Below, in pieces: positions 1 to 6,719 of a DNA stretch of 6,840 nt. The notes beneath the pieces were generated by a model. That model was not told where the DNA came from. It worked only from the letters and a program-made list of their open reading frames with translations, and made no database searches. Position 1 is the stretch's first letter, and each line of letters starts with the position of its first letter. The DNA comes from Planctomycetales bacterium (GTDB taxonomy: Bacteria; Planctomycetota; Planctomycetia; Planctomycetales; Planctomycetaceae). The position numbers were made by a program, and so were the translations under genes. Location: NCBI GenBank assembly GCA_020050375.1, contig JAGVKR010000808.1:1-6840 (forward strand), written 5' to 3'.

Positions 1-72
1 AAGCGGCGCGGGTGATCACGGGTCGCAGCGTGTAGCCCGATCGAAGGAGTGAAGGTACAGCCGGAACCAGAT

Positions 73-114
73 CGCGAGTGTGGCCCCGTCGTCGGCCACG
101 GGGCCACGCTTGCG
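73..114. terminator. Strong 17-bp hairpin, possible terminator of an upstream gene
   Basis: Bases 73-89 pair with 98-114 around an 8-base loop (90-97). The stem has 17 pairs, two of them G-T wobbles (76/111 and 79/108), and the inner core TGGCCCCGT/ACGGGGCCA is perfect. No T-run follows on either strand, so it is not a canonical intrinsic terminator. Its position after the likely end of an upstream gene suggests transcript termination or 3'-end protection. A regulatory RNA structure or a dispersed palindromic repeat is also possible. Confidence 0.45.
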
Positions 115-133
115 GATTGAGCCGGCCGACCGC

Positions 134-149
134 CGATTCGAATCGATTC
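134..149. promoter_or_regulatory. Overlapping palindromes, operator-like
   Basis: The 12-base perfect palindrome CGATTCGAATCG (134-145) overlaps a second 10-base palindrome GAATCGATTC (140-149), so the hexamer CGATTC occurs twice in direct orientation, 10 bases apart. The site lies about 170 bases before the start of the thioredoxin-fold gene. The symmetry would suit a dimeric DNA-binding protein, but no regulator is known from this window and short palindromes also arise by chance. Confidence 0.2.
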
Positions 150-262
150 AACGGACTGCATTTGACGCTGCCGATGGATTTGCCGCTTTGACCCCGGCAC
201 CCGCCAGTCGCCGCTGGCAAGGTGTATCGTGTGCCCGCCGCTCGCGCCCGTCAAATCTGCTG

Positions 263-292
263 ATGACCTGTAGCCGGAACTTATTGTAGAAT
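263..292 (+). promoter_or_regulatory. Weak sigma-70-like promoter candidate
   Basis: TAGAAT at 287-292 matches the -10 consensus at five of six positions. ATGACC at 263-268, 18 bases upstream, matches the -35 consensus TTGACA at four of six. Transcription would start near 299, giving a leader of about 20 bases that just contains the Shine-Dalgarno sequence at 303-309. Placement is good but the -35 is weak. Confidence 0.3.
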
Positions 293-302
293 CCCGGTCG
301 GT

Positions 303-309
303 AAGGAGG
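303..309 (+). promoter_or_regulatory. Ribosome binding site for the thioredoxin-fold gene
   Basis: AAGGAGG lies 8 bases before a TTG codon at 318, a near-perfect Shine-Dalgarno sequence at normal spacing, and it decides in favour of the TTG start. A second weaker site, GGAG at 332-335, lies 9 bases before ATG at 345, an in-frame start that would give a more compact signal peptide. Both starts may be used. Confidence 0.6.
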
Positions 310-317
310 CTGGCCGC

Positions 318-2300
318 TTGAATCATCGAATGGAGTGGAATCTGATGCGAACCCGGAAATCTTTGTTCGTCGGGTTGACGATGTTGTGCGCAGCGATCAT
401 CGGCATGACGCAGGCGGTTCAGGTTGGTCGGGCGGCCGACGCACCGAACGTCGAGCAGGTCTTCACGAAGTTTCGTCCGCAGAACGGGGATGTCGAATAC
501 GACATCCCCGACCCCAAAACGTACAAGCAGTGCAACGTCAAACTCATCAACGACGGCAAGGCTTCGGGATGGGTGGTGACCGGCCCTGCCGGGCAGACTC
601 TGCGTCGATTCATGGATACCAACGGCGACGGCGACGTCGACCAGTACAGCTATTTTCGTGCGGGACTCGAGGTCTATCGCGACATCGACTCCAACTGGAA
701 TCGCAAGATCGATCAGTCGCGGTGGTTCAACCTCGGCGGGACGCGCTGGGGGGTGGACAGCAATGAATCCGGCAAGATCGACACCTGGAAGTCGATTTCC
801 GCCGAAGAAGTCAGCCGGTTCGCCGTGAGGGCCCTGGTCAGCCAGGACGCCTCGCTGCTTGCCCCTTTGCTCATCAACAAAAATGATCTCAAGGAATTGG
901 GGATCAAAGGGCCGCTTGAGGCCAAACTGCTCGCCTCGGTCTCCGACCCGGCGGCGAAGCTTCGCAAGAACGTCACCGGATCCAAAATCATTCACGCCAA
1001 GACCGTGTGGTTGCGATTCGACGCCTCCCCGCCCGGTGTGATCCCCGCCGACAGCTACAAAACCGATTCCGATCTTTACGTCTACGAGAATGTGATGGCG
1101 ATCGTTGAGTCGGGCAATCCCCAGCAACCGGGGCTGGTCAACGTCGGAGAATTGATCCGCATCGGCGACGTCTGGAAGATGACGATGCTCCCGCAACCGC
1201 TCGAAGGAACTCAGGAGTTGGCTGCGGGACTGGTCATGTTCCACGCCCTGGGGGCCGGCTCGTCGGACAATCCGTCGGTCAATGCGTCGGCCGTCTCGCA
1301 AAAAGCGCAGGAGCTGGTCAAGGAGCTCGAAACGCTGATGAAGAGTCCGCCGGCTCTCAATGCCGGTAAACCCGCCTTCGAGAAATACTACAAGCAGATC
1401 GAAGCGGTATTGATCAATCTGAACAACGAATCGAAAACCGAGGACGAGCGTGCCCAGTGGACGAGGCAATTGCTCGACACGGTCGCCGCCGCTGTCCAAT
1501 CGGGGAATTATCCCACCGGGGTCGCCCGTCTGAAGCAGGTCGAAGCCACGATTGCCAAGGCGGCGCCCAAGTCACCGCTGGTGCCGGTGGCCCGATACCG
1601 CTGGATGCTGGCGGAATACGCCGCCGCGATGCAGGACTCCAAAAACGACAACGACTCACTGCAAAAAGTGCACGCCACCTGGCTCAAAGACCTCGAAGCA
1701 TTTTTGGATGAATACCCGAATGCGGAAGACGCTCCGGAAGCCTCGCACCAGTTGGCCGTCGCACTCGAATTCGGGGGCAAGCTCGACAAGGCGAAAAAAT
1801 GGTATCAGCGAATCGTCAGTGAGCACGCCGACTCGGCCGCCGCCGTCAAGGCGGCGGGTGCCCTGCAGCGCATCGATCTCGACGACAAGATGCTGTCTCT
1901 GTCCGGGGCGGCGCTCGCCGGAAACGGAAATATCGACGTGAAGCAATTCCGCGGGAAGATCGTGCTCGTGCTCTTCTGGGATACGACCAGCAAGCTCTGC
2001 GCGACGGACCTCCCGCAGATCAAGACCCTCCACGACGAGTACCGGAGCAAGGGGTTCGAAGTCATCGGCGTCAATCTCGATGCGACGAAAGAGGTCGTCG
2101 GCCCGTATCTCGATAAGAACAAGGTGAAGTGGCCGCAGATTTACGAGCCGGGCGCGCTGGAAAGCGCTCCCGCCCGCTCGTTCGGAATCATCTCGCTCCC
2201 GACCATGTTTCTGGTCGACGCCGAAGGGAAGGTGACCAACCGCAACGCATCGGTCGTTGACGTCAAGACCCTGCTCGCCGAGAAATACGACAAGAAATGA
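318..2300 (+). CDS. Exported TlpA/thioredoxin-fold protein with three D-x-N repeats and degenerate SXXC site
   Basis: The product has 660 residues from the TTG start, or 651 from ATG at 345. Residues 10-40 form a signal peptide: a basic start (RTRK), a hydrophobic core and an AA-DA end, so the protein should act outside the cytoplasmic membrane. Residues 100-155 hold three units about 23-24 residues apart, D100-TNGDGDV-D108, D124-SNWNRKI-D132 and D147-SNESGKI-D155, each followed by aromatic residues; they resemble calcium-binding loops. Residues about 325-520 are helical and TPR-like (for example 471-518). Residues 525-655 form a TlpA/AhpC-type thioredoxin domain with the FW strand (553-554), the cis-proline motif SLPT (P628) and FLVD. 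At the active site, FWxTWCxxC is replaced by [10 protein letters not shown]558 stands where the attacking cysteine should be and only C561 remains. Classical disulfide exchange is therefore unlikely. A structural, binding or sensing role is inferred; the partner is unknown. The fold assignment is secure. Confidence 0.93.
   Translation: MNHRMEWNLMRTRKSLFVGLTMLCAAIIGMTQAVQVGRAADAPNVEQVFTKFRPQNGDVEYDIPDPKTYKQCNVKLINDGKASGWVVTGPAGQTLRRFMDTNGDGDVDQYSYFRAGLEVYRDIDSNWNRKIDQSRWFNLGGTRWGVDSNESGKIDTWKSISAEEVSRFAVRALVSQDASLLAPLLINKNDLKELGIKGPLEAKLLASVSDPAAKLRKNVTGSKIIHAKTVWLRFDASPPGVIPADSYKTDSDLYVYENVMAIVESGNPQQPGLVNVGELIRIGDVWKMTMLPQPLEGTQELAAGLVMFHALGAGSSDNPSVNASAVSQKAQELVKELETLMKSPPALNAGKPAFEKYYKQIEAVLINLNNESKTEDERAQWTRQLLDTVAAAVQSGNYPTGVARLKQVEATIAKAAPKSPLVPVARYRWMLAEYAAAMQDSKNDNDSLQKVHATWLKDLEAFLDEYPNAEDAPEASHQLAVALEFGGKLDKAKKWYQRIVSEHADSAAAVKAAGALQRIDLDDKMLSLSGAALAGNGNIDVKQFRGKIVLVLFWDTTSKLCATDLPQIKTLHDEYRSKGFEVIGVNLDATKEVVGPYLDKNKVKWPQIYEPGALESAPARSFGIISLPTMFLVDAEGKVTNRNASVVDVKTLLAEKYDKK
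485..510. repeat. Perfect 11-bp inverted repeat inside the coding region
   Basis: CGGGGATGTCG (485-495) and CGACATCCCCG (500-510) are exact complements around a four-base AATA loop. The hairpin lies about 165 bases into the thioredoxin-fold gene and encodes residues around [10 protein letters not shown], just after the signal peptide. It would form a very stable mRNA stem-loop. A role in pausing translation or transcription near the export signal is speculation; the structure itself is directly visible. Confidence 0.6.
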
Positions 2301-2316
2301 AACCGCTGGCGGGACA

Positions 2317-2334
2317 CACCGGGCACTGCCGGTG
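2317..2334 (+). terminator. Small hairpin after the thioredoxin-fold gene
   Basis: CACCGG (2317-2322) pairs perfectly with CCGGTG (2329-2334) around a six-base loop, 17 bases after the TGA stop. No T-run follows, so it is a weak terminator candidate. It may instead belong to a GC-rich intergenic repeat: the surrounding bases 2301-2352 are strongly patterned (CTGGCGGG, TTGGCGGG). If it does not terminate, the downstream synthase gene would be read through from the same transcript. Confidence 0.25.
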
Positions 2335-2360
2335 GGCTTGGCGGGCACGTCTGCCTTTCG

Positions 2361-2395
2361 AACTTCTATCCTCTATCTTCGATCCTTCATCCTCG
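2361..2395 (+). repeat. Heptanucleotide tandem repeat before the synthase gene
   Basis: Four copies of a seven-base unit follow one another exactly: ATCCTCT (2368-2374), ATCTTCG (2375-2381), ATCCTTC (2382-2388) and ATCCTCG (2389-2395). A fifth degraded copy, AACTTCT, precedes them (2361-2367). The consensus is ATCYTYN. The array ends 14 bases before the ATG at 2410, so it fills the place where a ribosome binding site would normally lie. The pyrimidine-rich strand is the coding strand. Confidence 0.6.
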
Positions 2396-2409
2396 ACGCA
2401 TTGCCCCCT

Positions 2410-3663
2410 ATGCCATTGCCCCGCCTCTTCCGCCGCGTCCAGCGTCAGGTCAAAGGAGTGGTCAAGCAGGCGATCATCAACCATCATCGCAAGAGCGGGG
2501 CGGTGCTGTTCAGCGACACGACGCTACGCGACGGCGAGCAGATGCCGGGGGCGACGCTCGAGCCCGAAGACAAGTTGCGGATCGCACTGGCGCTGGAAGA
2601 GGCCGGAGTCCACTCACTCGACGCCGGTTTTGCCGCCTCGTCTCCCAGCGAGATCGAGGCCATCCGGCAGATGGTTGGCAAGGTCAAAAAGCCGGTGTTG
2701 ACGTCGCTCTGTCGGACCGTCAAATCCGACGTTGACGCCGCCTACGAGGCCCTGGCCGGCAATCCGTCGCACAAGCGGGGAGTCAGCCTGTTCGTCGGCA
2801 CCAGCCCACTGCATCGGCAGTACAAGCTGCAGAAGAGTGAAGCCGAGATTCTGTCGATCATCACCGACACGATCCATTATGCGGCTGAGAAGTTCGACAT
2901 CGTCGCGTTCAGTCCCGAAGATGCCAGCCGCACCGAATTGAGTTACCTCACCGAGGTCTACCGCGAAGCGATTGACGCCGGCGCGACGACGATCGGCTTT
3001 CCGGATACGGTTGGAATCCTCACACCCGAGAAGGCGCGGCACTTCATCCGGCATATTCAAGACAACGTCCCGAATATCGGCAAGGTGCTGCTGGCCGTTC
3101 ACTATCACAACGACCTGGGCCTGGCGGTCGCCAATACGCTCGCCTCGATCGACGAAGGAGCGAACGTCGTGCAGTGCACGATCAACGGCATTGGCGAGCG
3201 GGCAGGCAACGCCTGTCTCGAAGAGGTCGCCATGGCGCTCGCCCTGCATCAGGATCAGTACGGCCGCGAGGCGAAAATCGATACCACCAAGCTCTATGCC
3301 CTGAGTCACCTGGTTTCGGAATTGACCGGGATTCGGATGGCTCCCAACAAGCCGATCGGCGGACGCACGATCTTCGCCACCGAAGCCGGCATTCATCAGG
3401 ACGGATTGCTCAAGAATATCGATACGTATCTGCCATTTCGCCCCGAGATGGTCGGCGCCCCGGGTGTCGAGCTGGTGCTGGGCCGGCACAGCGGGCGCCG
3501 CGCCGTGGCGCATCGCCTTGAGCAGTTGAATCTCAACTGCACTGACGAGCAGGTCCAACTGGTCCTGGACGGGATCAAGCACGTTCCCAAAGGGACGATC
3601 ATCGACGATGGATTGTTGCGGCAACTTGCCGGCACAAACGGCCGCTCGTCGGGCAAACCCTAA
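2410..3663 (+). CDS. 2-isopropylmalate/homocitrate synthase family enzyme, short form without LeuA regulatory domain
   Basis: The 417-residue product belongs to the DRE-TIM metallolyase (HMGL-like) family, which condenses acetyl-CoA with a 2-oxo acid in the cytoplasm; for 2-isopropylmalate synthase this is the first step of leucine synthesis. Visible signatures are DTTLRDGEQ (36-44, catalytic R40 and metal ligand D41), SPEDASRTE (168-176), the metal-binding HYHND (H231, H233), the NGIGERAGN signature (259-267), GIHQDG (328-333) and GRHSGR (358-363). [13 protein letters not shown] favours isopropylmalate synthase over NifV-type homocitrate synthase. The protein stops just after the linker region, so the ~130-residue LeuA allosteric domain of classical ~520-residue enzymes is absent, and leucine feedback of the usual kind is not expected. 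ATG 2410 is chosen because residues upstream of it look non-coding and an earlier in-frame ATG (2257) overlaps the preceding gene. No Shine-Dalgarno sequence is seen, and residues 1-29 form an unusual basic extension. True substrate (2-oxoisovalerate, 2-oxoglutarate or pyruvate) is unresolved. Confidence 0.92.
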   Translation: MPLPRLFRRVQRQVKGVVKQAIINHHRKSGAVLFSDTTLRDGEQMPGATLEPEDKLRIALALEEAGVHSLDAGFAASSPSEIEAIRQMVGKVKKPVLTSLCRTVKSDVDAAYEALAGNPSHKRGVSLFVGTSPLHRQYKLQKSEAEILSIITDTIHYAAEKFDIVAFSPEDASRTELSYLTEVYREAIDAGATTIGFPDTVGILTPEKARHFIRHIQDNVPNIGKVLLAVHYHNDLGLAVANTLASIDEGANVVQCTINGIGERAGNACLEEVAMALALHQDQYGREAKIDTTKLYALSHLVSELTGIRMAPNKPIGGRTIFATEAGIHQDGLLKNIDTYLPFRPEMVGAPGVELVLGRHSGRRAVAHRLEQLNLNCTDEQVQLVLDGIKHVPKGTIIDDGLLRQLAGTNGRSSGKP

Positions 3664-4406
3664 TCCGCCGCCGTTTCATCCGGCAGGCGCAGCACGTAGA
3701 GTGTGCTGTTTCCGTTGACCGTCAGCAGGTGCCGGCCATCAAGGCTCCAGAGGACCTGTCGGATCAGCCCCCCGGAAGGACCGATCGAAAGTTTCAAATC
3801 GGCTTCTTCGGACGGAAGGCCTTTCGTCCGCCAGTTCCAGATCCAGACCGTTCCCGTATTGCCGACCGCCGCCAGACGATTTTCTGCCGGATTCAGGCTC
3901 ACCCAGGTCGGCGCCCCCGGTTTGCACGACAGCGTTCGCAACAGGTTTCCGCTGGCAACATCCCGAATCAGGACCCCTCCCGTGGCGGCAACGACGAGGT
4001 AGTGACCGTCCGGCCCGAAGGTGAGATGACGAATGCCCGACTTTGCTGGAAACGACACTGATCGCGGAACGCGCGACTGCAAGTCCCAGAGTGTGACTGT
4101 GTCGGCTGTTCCGGCGGCGGCCAACATCCGCCGCCCCCGATCGAATGTGAGCGCGAGCGGCCGTTCCGGAGCGCCGTCGAGCGTCTGCGCCACGGTTCGC
4201 TTGGCGGTATCCCACAAGACCACCTTTCGACTATCGCCAAGCGTGCTCAGGCGCGAACCACTGGAACCGAAGGCCAGCAACCGCATCGCACCGGTCTGAT
4301 CGTTCTCGCTCTCCAGTTCGCATCCGCTGTCCGCCTCCCAGATTCGCGCAGCACTCTTCAGGAATCGTGCGCCCCCGCATCCGGCGATCAGCCGGCCGTT
4401 GGGCGA
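3660..4406 (-). pseudogene. Detached C-terminal WD40 part of the kinase-like gene, beyond an in-frame TAG
   Basis: This is the same reading frame as the gene to its right (4407-6719), separated from it only by the TAG codon at 4407-4409. Coding character resumes at once: SPNGRLIAGCG is the start of a WD40 blade, and 248 sense codons follow to the TAG at 3660-3662. Six blades can be counted, ending in RIWE, VVLWD, VTLWD, VLIRD, VWIWN and LYVLR. The first in-frame ATG is at 4286, giving 208 residues, but it has no Shine-Dalgarno sequence and would start inside a propeller, so independent translation is unlikely. The stop overlaps the stop of the convergent synthase gene by four bases. It is either a remnant of a nonsense-broken gene or, if the TAG is a sequence error or is read through, simply the gene's C-terminus. 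Confidence 0.75.
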
Positions 4407-6719
4407 CTAGGCCAACTGCAGGAGGTCGGGCGTCTCGCCCTCGAGCACGCGAATCGGTTGCCCCGGCGCCGTCACATCCCACAGCTCGACCTTGCCTTGC
4501 CGTGTGATCGCGACCAGTCGGCCATCGGGATCGCAGGCGACCGGTCCCCAGCCTGGCTCAACGGGGGACTCCTCGCTGCCCGTGGACGGATTCCATTGCC
4601 GAATGACATGGTCGGTTCCGGCACTGATCGCACGAGACGAATCAGGCGTGAATGCCAGAGACGCAATCGGACCCTGGTGGCTCGCGACCGAAATTGACGC
4701 GCCAGTTTGCAGGTTCCAGAACCGCATGTCCTGCGCGTTCGGGTTCGCGGCGGCCAGCGTCGTTCCATCGGGGCTGAGTGCCGCGAGGGCCGGCACGCCG
4801 GTCAGCACGCGCCGCTCGTCGCCGGTGGCGGGGTTCCAGACGATCGCGCGGCCGCCACGATACGAAACCAGAGATCGGCCATCCGGAGCAAAGCCGAGAG
4901 GATCACCGCCACGCCGCAGAGTTCGTTGAAGTTTTCCGTCGGCTGTCTCCCAAAGTCGCAGATCGCCATCCCCCGACCCGGTCGCGAGCAGGCTTCCGTC
5001 GGGACTGAACCGCGGTCGGAACGATCGCAGGAATCGACGCGGCTCGCCGTCGGAAGAGACATTCCAGAGCGCGACCGATGCATCGGTGCCTTGCGACACC
5101 AGACGATGTCCATCGGGGCTGAACAGCAAAATGCGCGGCGAACCGCCGGGGTGTCCCGCGAGCGTGCGGTGGATCTTTCCGGTGCCGGCGTCGAAGATCA
5201 CAACTTCCGAACGGCGGCCCCCTGCCGCAAGGAGTTTGCCATCGAGGCTAAAGGCCAGCGGATCGCCGGCGCCGCGCAGTGTCGCTTTCAAATTTCCATC
5301 AACGGCGCTCCAAAGGGTCACTTCCCGTCGACTTCCCGCAACGGCCAGGATGTCGTCCACCGGGCTGAATGCGATCTCGCGGGGATCGGACGAGATTCGA
5401 AGCACGTGTCGCTCGGTCGCCGTCTGCCGATCGAAGATTCGAACGGTGCCGTCGACACTCGCCGCGGCAATCCAGCGGGCGTCGTGGCTGATCGCGAGTG
5501 AAACGACGCGATTCCAGCACGCGAATCGCCCCACTCCGAGAATGGAGAAGATCGTTGGAGGGGCCTGTCTCGGATCACCCAACCCGGCCTGCCGCAGCGC
5601 AGCCTCGGGAATGCTTTCGCGCGACAGCCGATCGAGCGGTGAAGGGAGCTTCGCCAGCAAGGCCGTTGCGCCCCTGGCTTCGTCGGTGACGGCGTATTTG
5701 GCCCGAAAGCGAATCAATTCAGGCCGCAACCCGATTACCTGCGATTCAGGCGAGTTGGTCGACGCGGATTCCGCCACTCGCCGCTTGAGCGTCGAAAATT
5801 CTTCACGCCGCACCGTTTCGGGCAATGGACGCCATTCGGGGGAAAAGAGCCGTTGTTCACCAAATGTCAGATCGAGCGACTTGTTGATCGGCTCGTATCC
5901 AGCACGAGTCAGGCGGACTTCCCAATGGCCCGAGCGCCCCGACGCGCGGACTTCCCGGTCGGCAGGAACTGCGATGTCGCGACCGTTGATCGTCAACGTT
6001 GCCTGCCGTCTGTCGGTCGGTGGCCAGTCGACTGTGAGCGTCGTCTCCCCGGCCCAGTGCCATCCGGCGATCAGGAGCAGCAGACTTCCGGCGCCCGCAA
6101 ACACGAGCAGCCGGGTTCGGCGACTCAAGAGCGGCACCCGGACTTTCGGCTCATGATGCGCCGGGGGTTCGTCAGCGGCCTGGTTTGCCAGGTGCGCGAA
6201 GAACTGTTTCAGGCGGGGATCGTCACTGGGTTGAATTCCGTGAGCCGACGATGCCTCGCCGGATGGCTTCGAAATGAATTGCGATGCAGCGAATTCGTCC
6301 GGGCGACAAAAAGGTGTGAGCGCCTCGGCGACTTCCCGTGCCGTCTGGAATCGATGATCGGGATCGGGGGCCATCATTTTGGACACGACCGCTTCCAATG
6401 GCTTTGGCGCGTCGGCTCGAAAGCTTCGGATGCGGCGGGCGGCTCCCTGCTGGCGGGCCTTGATCTTCTCAGCCGCCGACTCTCCGGGGAACGCAAATTC
6501 CCCGGTGATCAGTCGAAACAGAGTGCACCCGAGGCTGAAGATGCAACGCCGGATGCCGTCCAATTGATACCTTTGCCCTCGCCGATCATTCCAGACACAT
6601 TGGTAGACAACGAGTCTTGTGGGGACACGTTGACTGCGAGATGCCGCGAATGTCGAGTTCCGATGTCCCGAAGAGTCCTCCGAATTCACAGGAAAGAGTG
6701 TCACGACGCTATCGCTCAC
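4407..6719 (-). CDS. Truncated Ser/Thr kinase C-lobe, transmembrane, PEGA-like and WD40 protein (probable pseudogene)
   Basis: The 770-codon frame starts at GTG 6719, directly after an in-frame TGA, with no Shine-Dalgarno sequence. Residues 60-138 match the end of a Hanks-type kinase: IFSLGCTLF (subdomain IX) to DPDHRFQTAREVAEAL (subdomain XI, R123). The P-loop, catalytic lysine, HRD, DFG and APE motifs are all missing, and C59 sits where subdomain IX normally has aspartate. Residues 1-57 resemble nothing I recognise. A transmembrane helix (203-220) follows the basic LLSRRTR, then a PEGA-like domain (about 226-300, with GHWEVRLTRAGYEP), a linker, and from about residue 405 nine WD40 blades, for example LRLWETADG and VELWDVT. 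The frame ends in LLQLA at a TAG after which the WD40 pattern continues in phase. Intact relatives are membrane kinases with an extracytoplasmic propeller. This copy cannot phosphorylate and is probably decaying. The frame itself is certain; expression is doubtful. Confidence 0.8.
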   Translation of the reverse strand: MSDSVVTLFPVNSEDSSGHRNSTFAASRSQRVPTRLVVYQCVWNDRRGQRYQLDGIRRCIFSLGCTLFRLITGEFAFPGESAAEKIKARQQGAARRIRSFRADAPKPLEAVVSKMMAPDPDHRFQTAREVAEALTPFCRPDEFAASQFISKPSGEASSAHGIQPSDDPRLKQFFAHLANQAADEPPAHHEPKVRVPLLSRRTRLLVFAGAGSLLLLIAGWHWAGETTLTVDWPPTDRRQATLTINGRDIAVPADREVRASGRSGHWEVRLTRAGYEPINKSLDLTFGEQRLFSPEWRPLPETVRREEFSTLKRRVAESASTNSPESQVIGLRPELIRFRAKYAVTDEARGATALLAKLPSPLDRLSRESIPEAALRQAGLGDPRQAPPTIFSILGVGRFACWNRVVSLAISHDARWIAAASVDGTVRIFDRQTATERHVLRISSDPREIAFSPVDDILAVAGSRREVTLWSAVDGNLKATLRGAGDPLAFSLDGKLLAAGGRRSEVVIFDAGTGKIHRTLAGHPGGSPRILLFSPDGHRLVSQGTDASVALWNVSSDGEPRRFLRSFRPRFSPDGSLLATGSGDGDLRLWETADGKLQRTLRRGGDPLGFAPDGRSLVSYRGGRAIVWNPATGDERRVLTGVPALAALSPDGTTLAAANPNAQDMRFWNLQTGASISVASHQGPIASLAFTPDSSRAISAGTDHVIRQWNPSTGSEESPVEPGWGPVACDPDGRLVAITRQGKVELWDVTAPGQPIRVLEGETPDLLQLA

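Larger units (their letters stand above)
1..317. other. Intergenic region upstream of the thioredoxin-fold gene
   Basis: No convincing gene is seen here. The first bases may carry the last codons of a gene entering from the left: two plus frames stay open from the window edge and stop at 33-35 and 50-52, too short to identify. A 69-codon frame at 80-289 begins inside the large hairpin and resembles no known family, so I treat it as chance. The supported contents are the hairpin at 73-114, overlapping palindromes at 134-149, a weak promoter candidate at 263-292 and the ribosome binding site at 303-309. Confidence 0.6.

Noticed and set aside
80..289. A 69-codon plus-strand frame in the upstream region
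   Set aside because: It starts with GTG inside the large hairpin, has no ribosome binding site, a low-complexity arginine- and serine-rich translation and no recognised domain.
360..374. A possible lipoprotein cysteine at C24 of the thioredoxin-fold protein
   Set aside because: The residues before it (TML) do not fit a lipobox and the cysteine lies within the hydrophobic core, not at its end; an ordinary signal peptide fits better.
1656..2348. A 230-codon minus-strand frame over the thioredoxin-fold gene
   Set aside because: It is the antisense of a GC-rich coding region whose plus-strand product has clear domains; the minus translation matches no family.
2257..2409. An upstream in-frame start for the synthase (ATG 2257)
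   Set aside because: It would overlap the end of the previous gene, and the extra 51 residues translate intergenic hairpin and heptamer-repeat DNA without homology to the family.
2614..3624. A 336-codon minus-strand frame over the synthase gene
   Set aside because: It lies antisense to an enzyme with complete catalytic motifs; its translation has no recognisable features, and long antisense frames are usual at this base composition.
5086..6156. A 356-codon plus-strand frame over the WD40 and PEGA-like region
   Set aside because: The minus strand carries regular WD40 blades and a membrane helix; the plus translation is serine- and arginine-rich shadow sequence.
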